Below, piece after piece: positions 63,391 to 64,000 of a DNA stretch of 64,000 bases (its first letter is position 1; the number at the start of each line of letters is the position of its first letter). The stretch covers positions 1 through 64,000 of the forward strand of contig VIIQ02000782.1 of NCBI GenBank assembly GCA_007449985.2, given 5' to 3'. Source of the DNA: Desmodesmus armatus. Lineage: Eukaryota > Chlorophyta > Chlorophyceae > Sphaeropleales > Scenedesmaceae. The notes under the pieces are model-generated. The model was not told the origin of the DNA and ran no database searches. It worked only from the letters and a program-made list of their open reading frames with translations. The translations under genes were made by a program, and so were the position numbers.

Positions 63391-64000
63391 GTGAACATGC
63401 TTGCGCAACAGAATCTTCACCAGCGTCGCGCCCTGACATGCTTTGTCTATCCACATGCTGTCAGGCAACATGCTGTCGTACCAGTTGGGCGCTACAAAGA
63501 CAGTGAAGCTAGGCATTGTATTTGTCAATCACCTGCATTGTCACTCTGCGGCACTTCACTGGCGCACATGAAGCATACATGTAGTACTGTTTTTATTGTG
63601 TATGCAGACACATGTGTCCATGTGTACGTGTCCATGTGTCTGCGTCAACCTCTAATGTGCTTGAGGACAGTAAGAGTTTGCGTCGTTTTGGGCTGTGGGA
63701 TGATGCACGTAACAGGCAGCTTGGCCAGAATAGGGAGCGCAGCACCATATGCTTCCACAAGTGCACAGTAGGCAGAGTTGCAGAGCCAGCTGCCTTGATA
63801 GCTGGCAACAGATCAGCACATGCACGGCATGTCACCTCAGCAGGTGTTGCAAGCATACACAATGCTGCCGTGCCATGCTGTCGCTTCATTTTATTTGGGG
63901 TTTTACCAGCCGCTTCATACGCCTGTACTGCTCTGTGCTGTGCCTTTCTTACGTCACTGCCTTGTCCTGGGGCTACGCAGGGCACCGCATTCATAGCACA
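63391..64000. other. Downstream part of RAD1, exons not resolved
   Basis: After the GTGAAC donor at 63391 no further RAD1 exon could be assigned with confidence. A short stretch near 63468-63515 (MLSYQLGATKTVK in one frame) is a possible but weak candidate. No other gene is seen. Confidence 0.4.

Overview
The window looks like nuclear DNA of a green alga, most likely a chlorophyte of the Chlorophyceae. It is GC-rich, its proteins carry long Gln/Ala/Ser runs encoded by CAG/GCA repeats, introns are many and short-phased with GT-AG borders, and poly-G/C tracts are common. No prokaryotic operon, rRNA gene, functional tRNA gene or CRISPR array was found. Organism assignment is inference from style, not from a marker gene.

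Layout. (1) About 1-7.5 kb: a decayed Ty3/gypsy-type retrotransposon whose pol region reads RT, RNase H, a complete cytosine-5 DNA methyltransferase, integrase, PHD finger and a Tudor-like tail. An unidentified ORF follows at 7.7-8.35 kb. (2) 9.1-9.9 kb: a hexamer satellite sitting inside a dispersed repeat whose satellite-free copy is at 19.9-20.1 kb. (3) 11.4-14.8 kb, plus strand: an F-box/leucine-rich-repeat gene in three exons. (4) 14.8-20.5 kb: mostly non-coding, with a tandem duplication of about 410 bp. (5) 20.6-44.8 kb, minus strand: one 22-exon gene for transportin (karyopherin beta-2), stretched to 24 kb. Its introns hold a DIRS-like RT, a LINE fragment, a tRNA-derived SINE-like piece and an almost intact Ty3/gypsy element with its own PHD finger. 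(6) 45.6-52.05 kb, minus: mitochondrial ribosomal protein uL4m in six exons, with a duplicated 3' end. (7) 52.47-57.4 kb, plus: RRP8, the nucleolar rRNA m1A methyltransferase, in eight exons, divergent from uL4m. (8) 58.15-60.7 kb, minus: a coiled-coil protein in six exons. (9) 61.4 kb to beyond the last recognised exon, plus: RAD1 of the 9-1-1 checkpoint clamp.

The most striking signal is not a gene. Many introns of the transportin, uL4m and RRP8 genes contain one to four decaying tandem copies of the exon edge next to them, each copy still carrying the adjacent donor or acceptor site. These 'exon echoes' lie on the correct side of the correct exon over and over. This suggests that introns here grow by tandem duplication across splice junctions, often beside poly-G/C tracts.

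A second theme is chromatin-reader capture. Two unrelated Ty3/gypsy elements in this window carry PHD fingers in different places, and one also carries a DNA methyltransferase. A caveat applies throughout: several otherwise well-conserved exons are short by exactly one base, often in a G run, so some frameshifts may be assembly errors rather than real decay.
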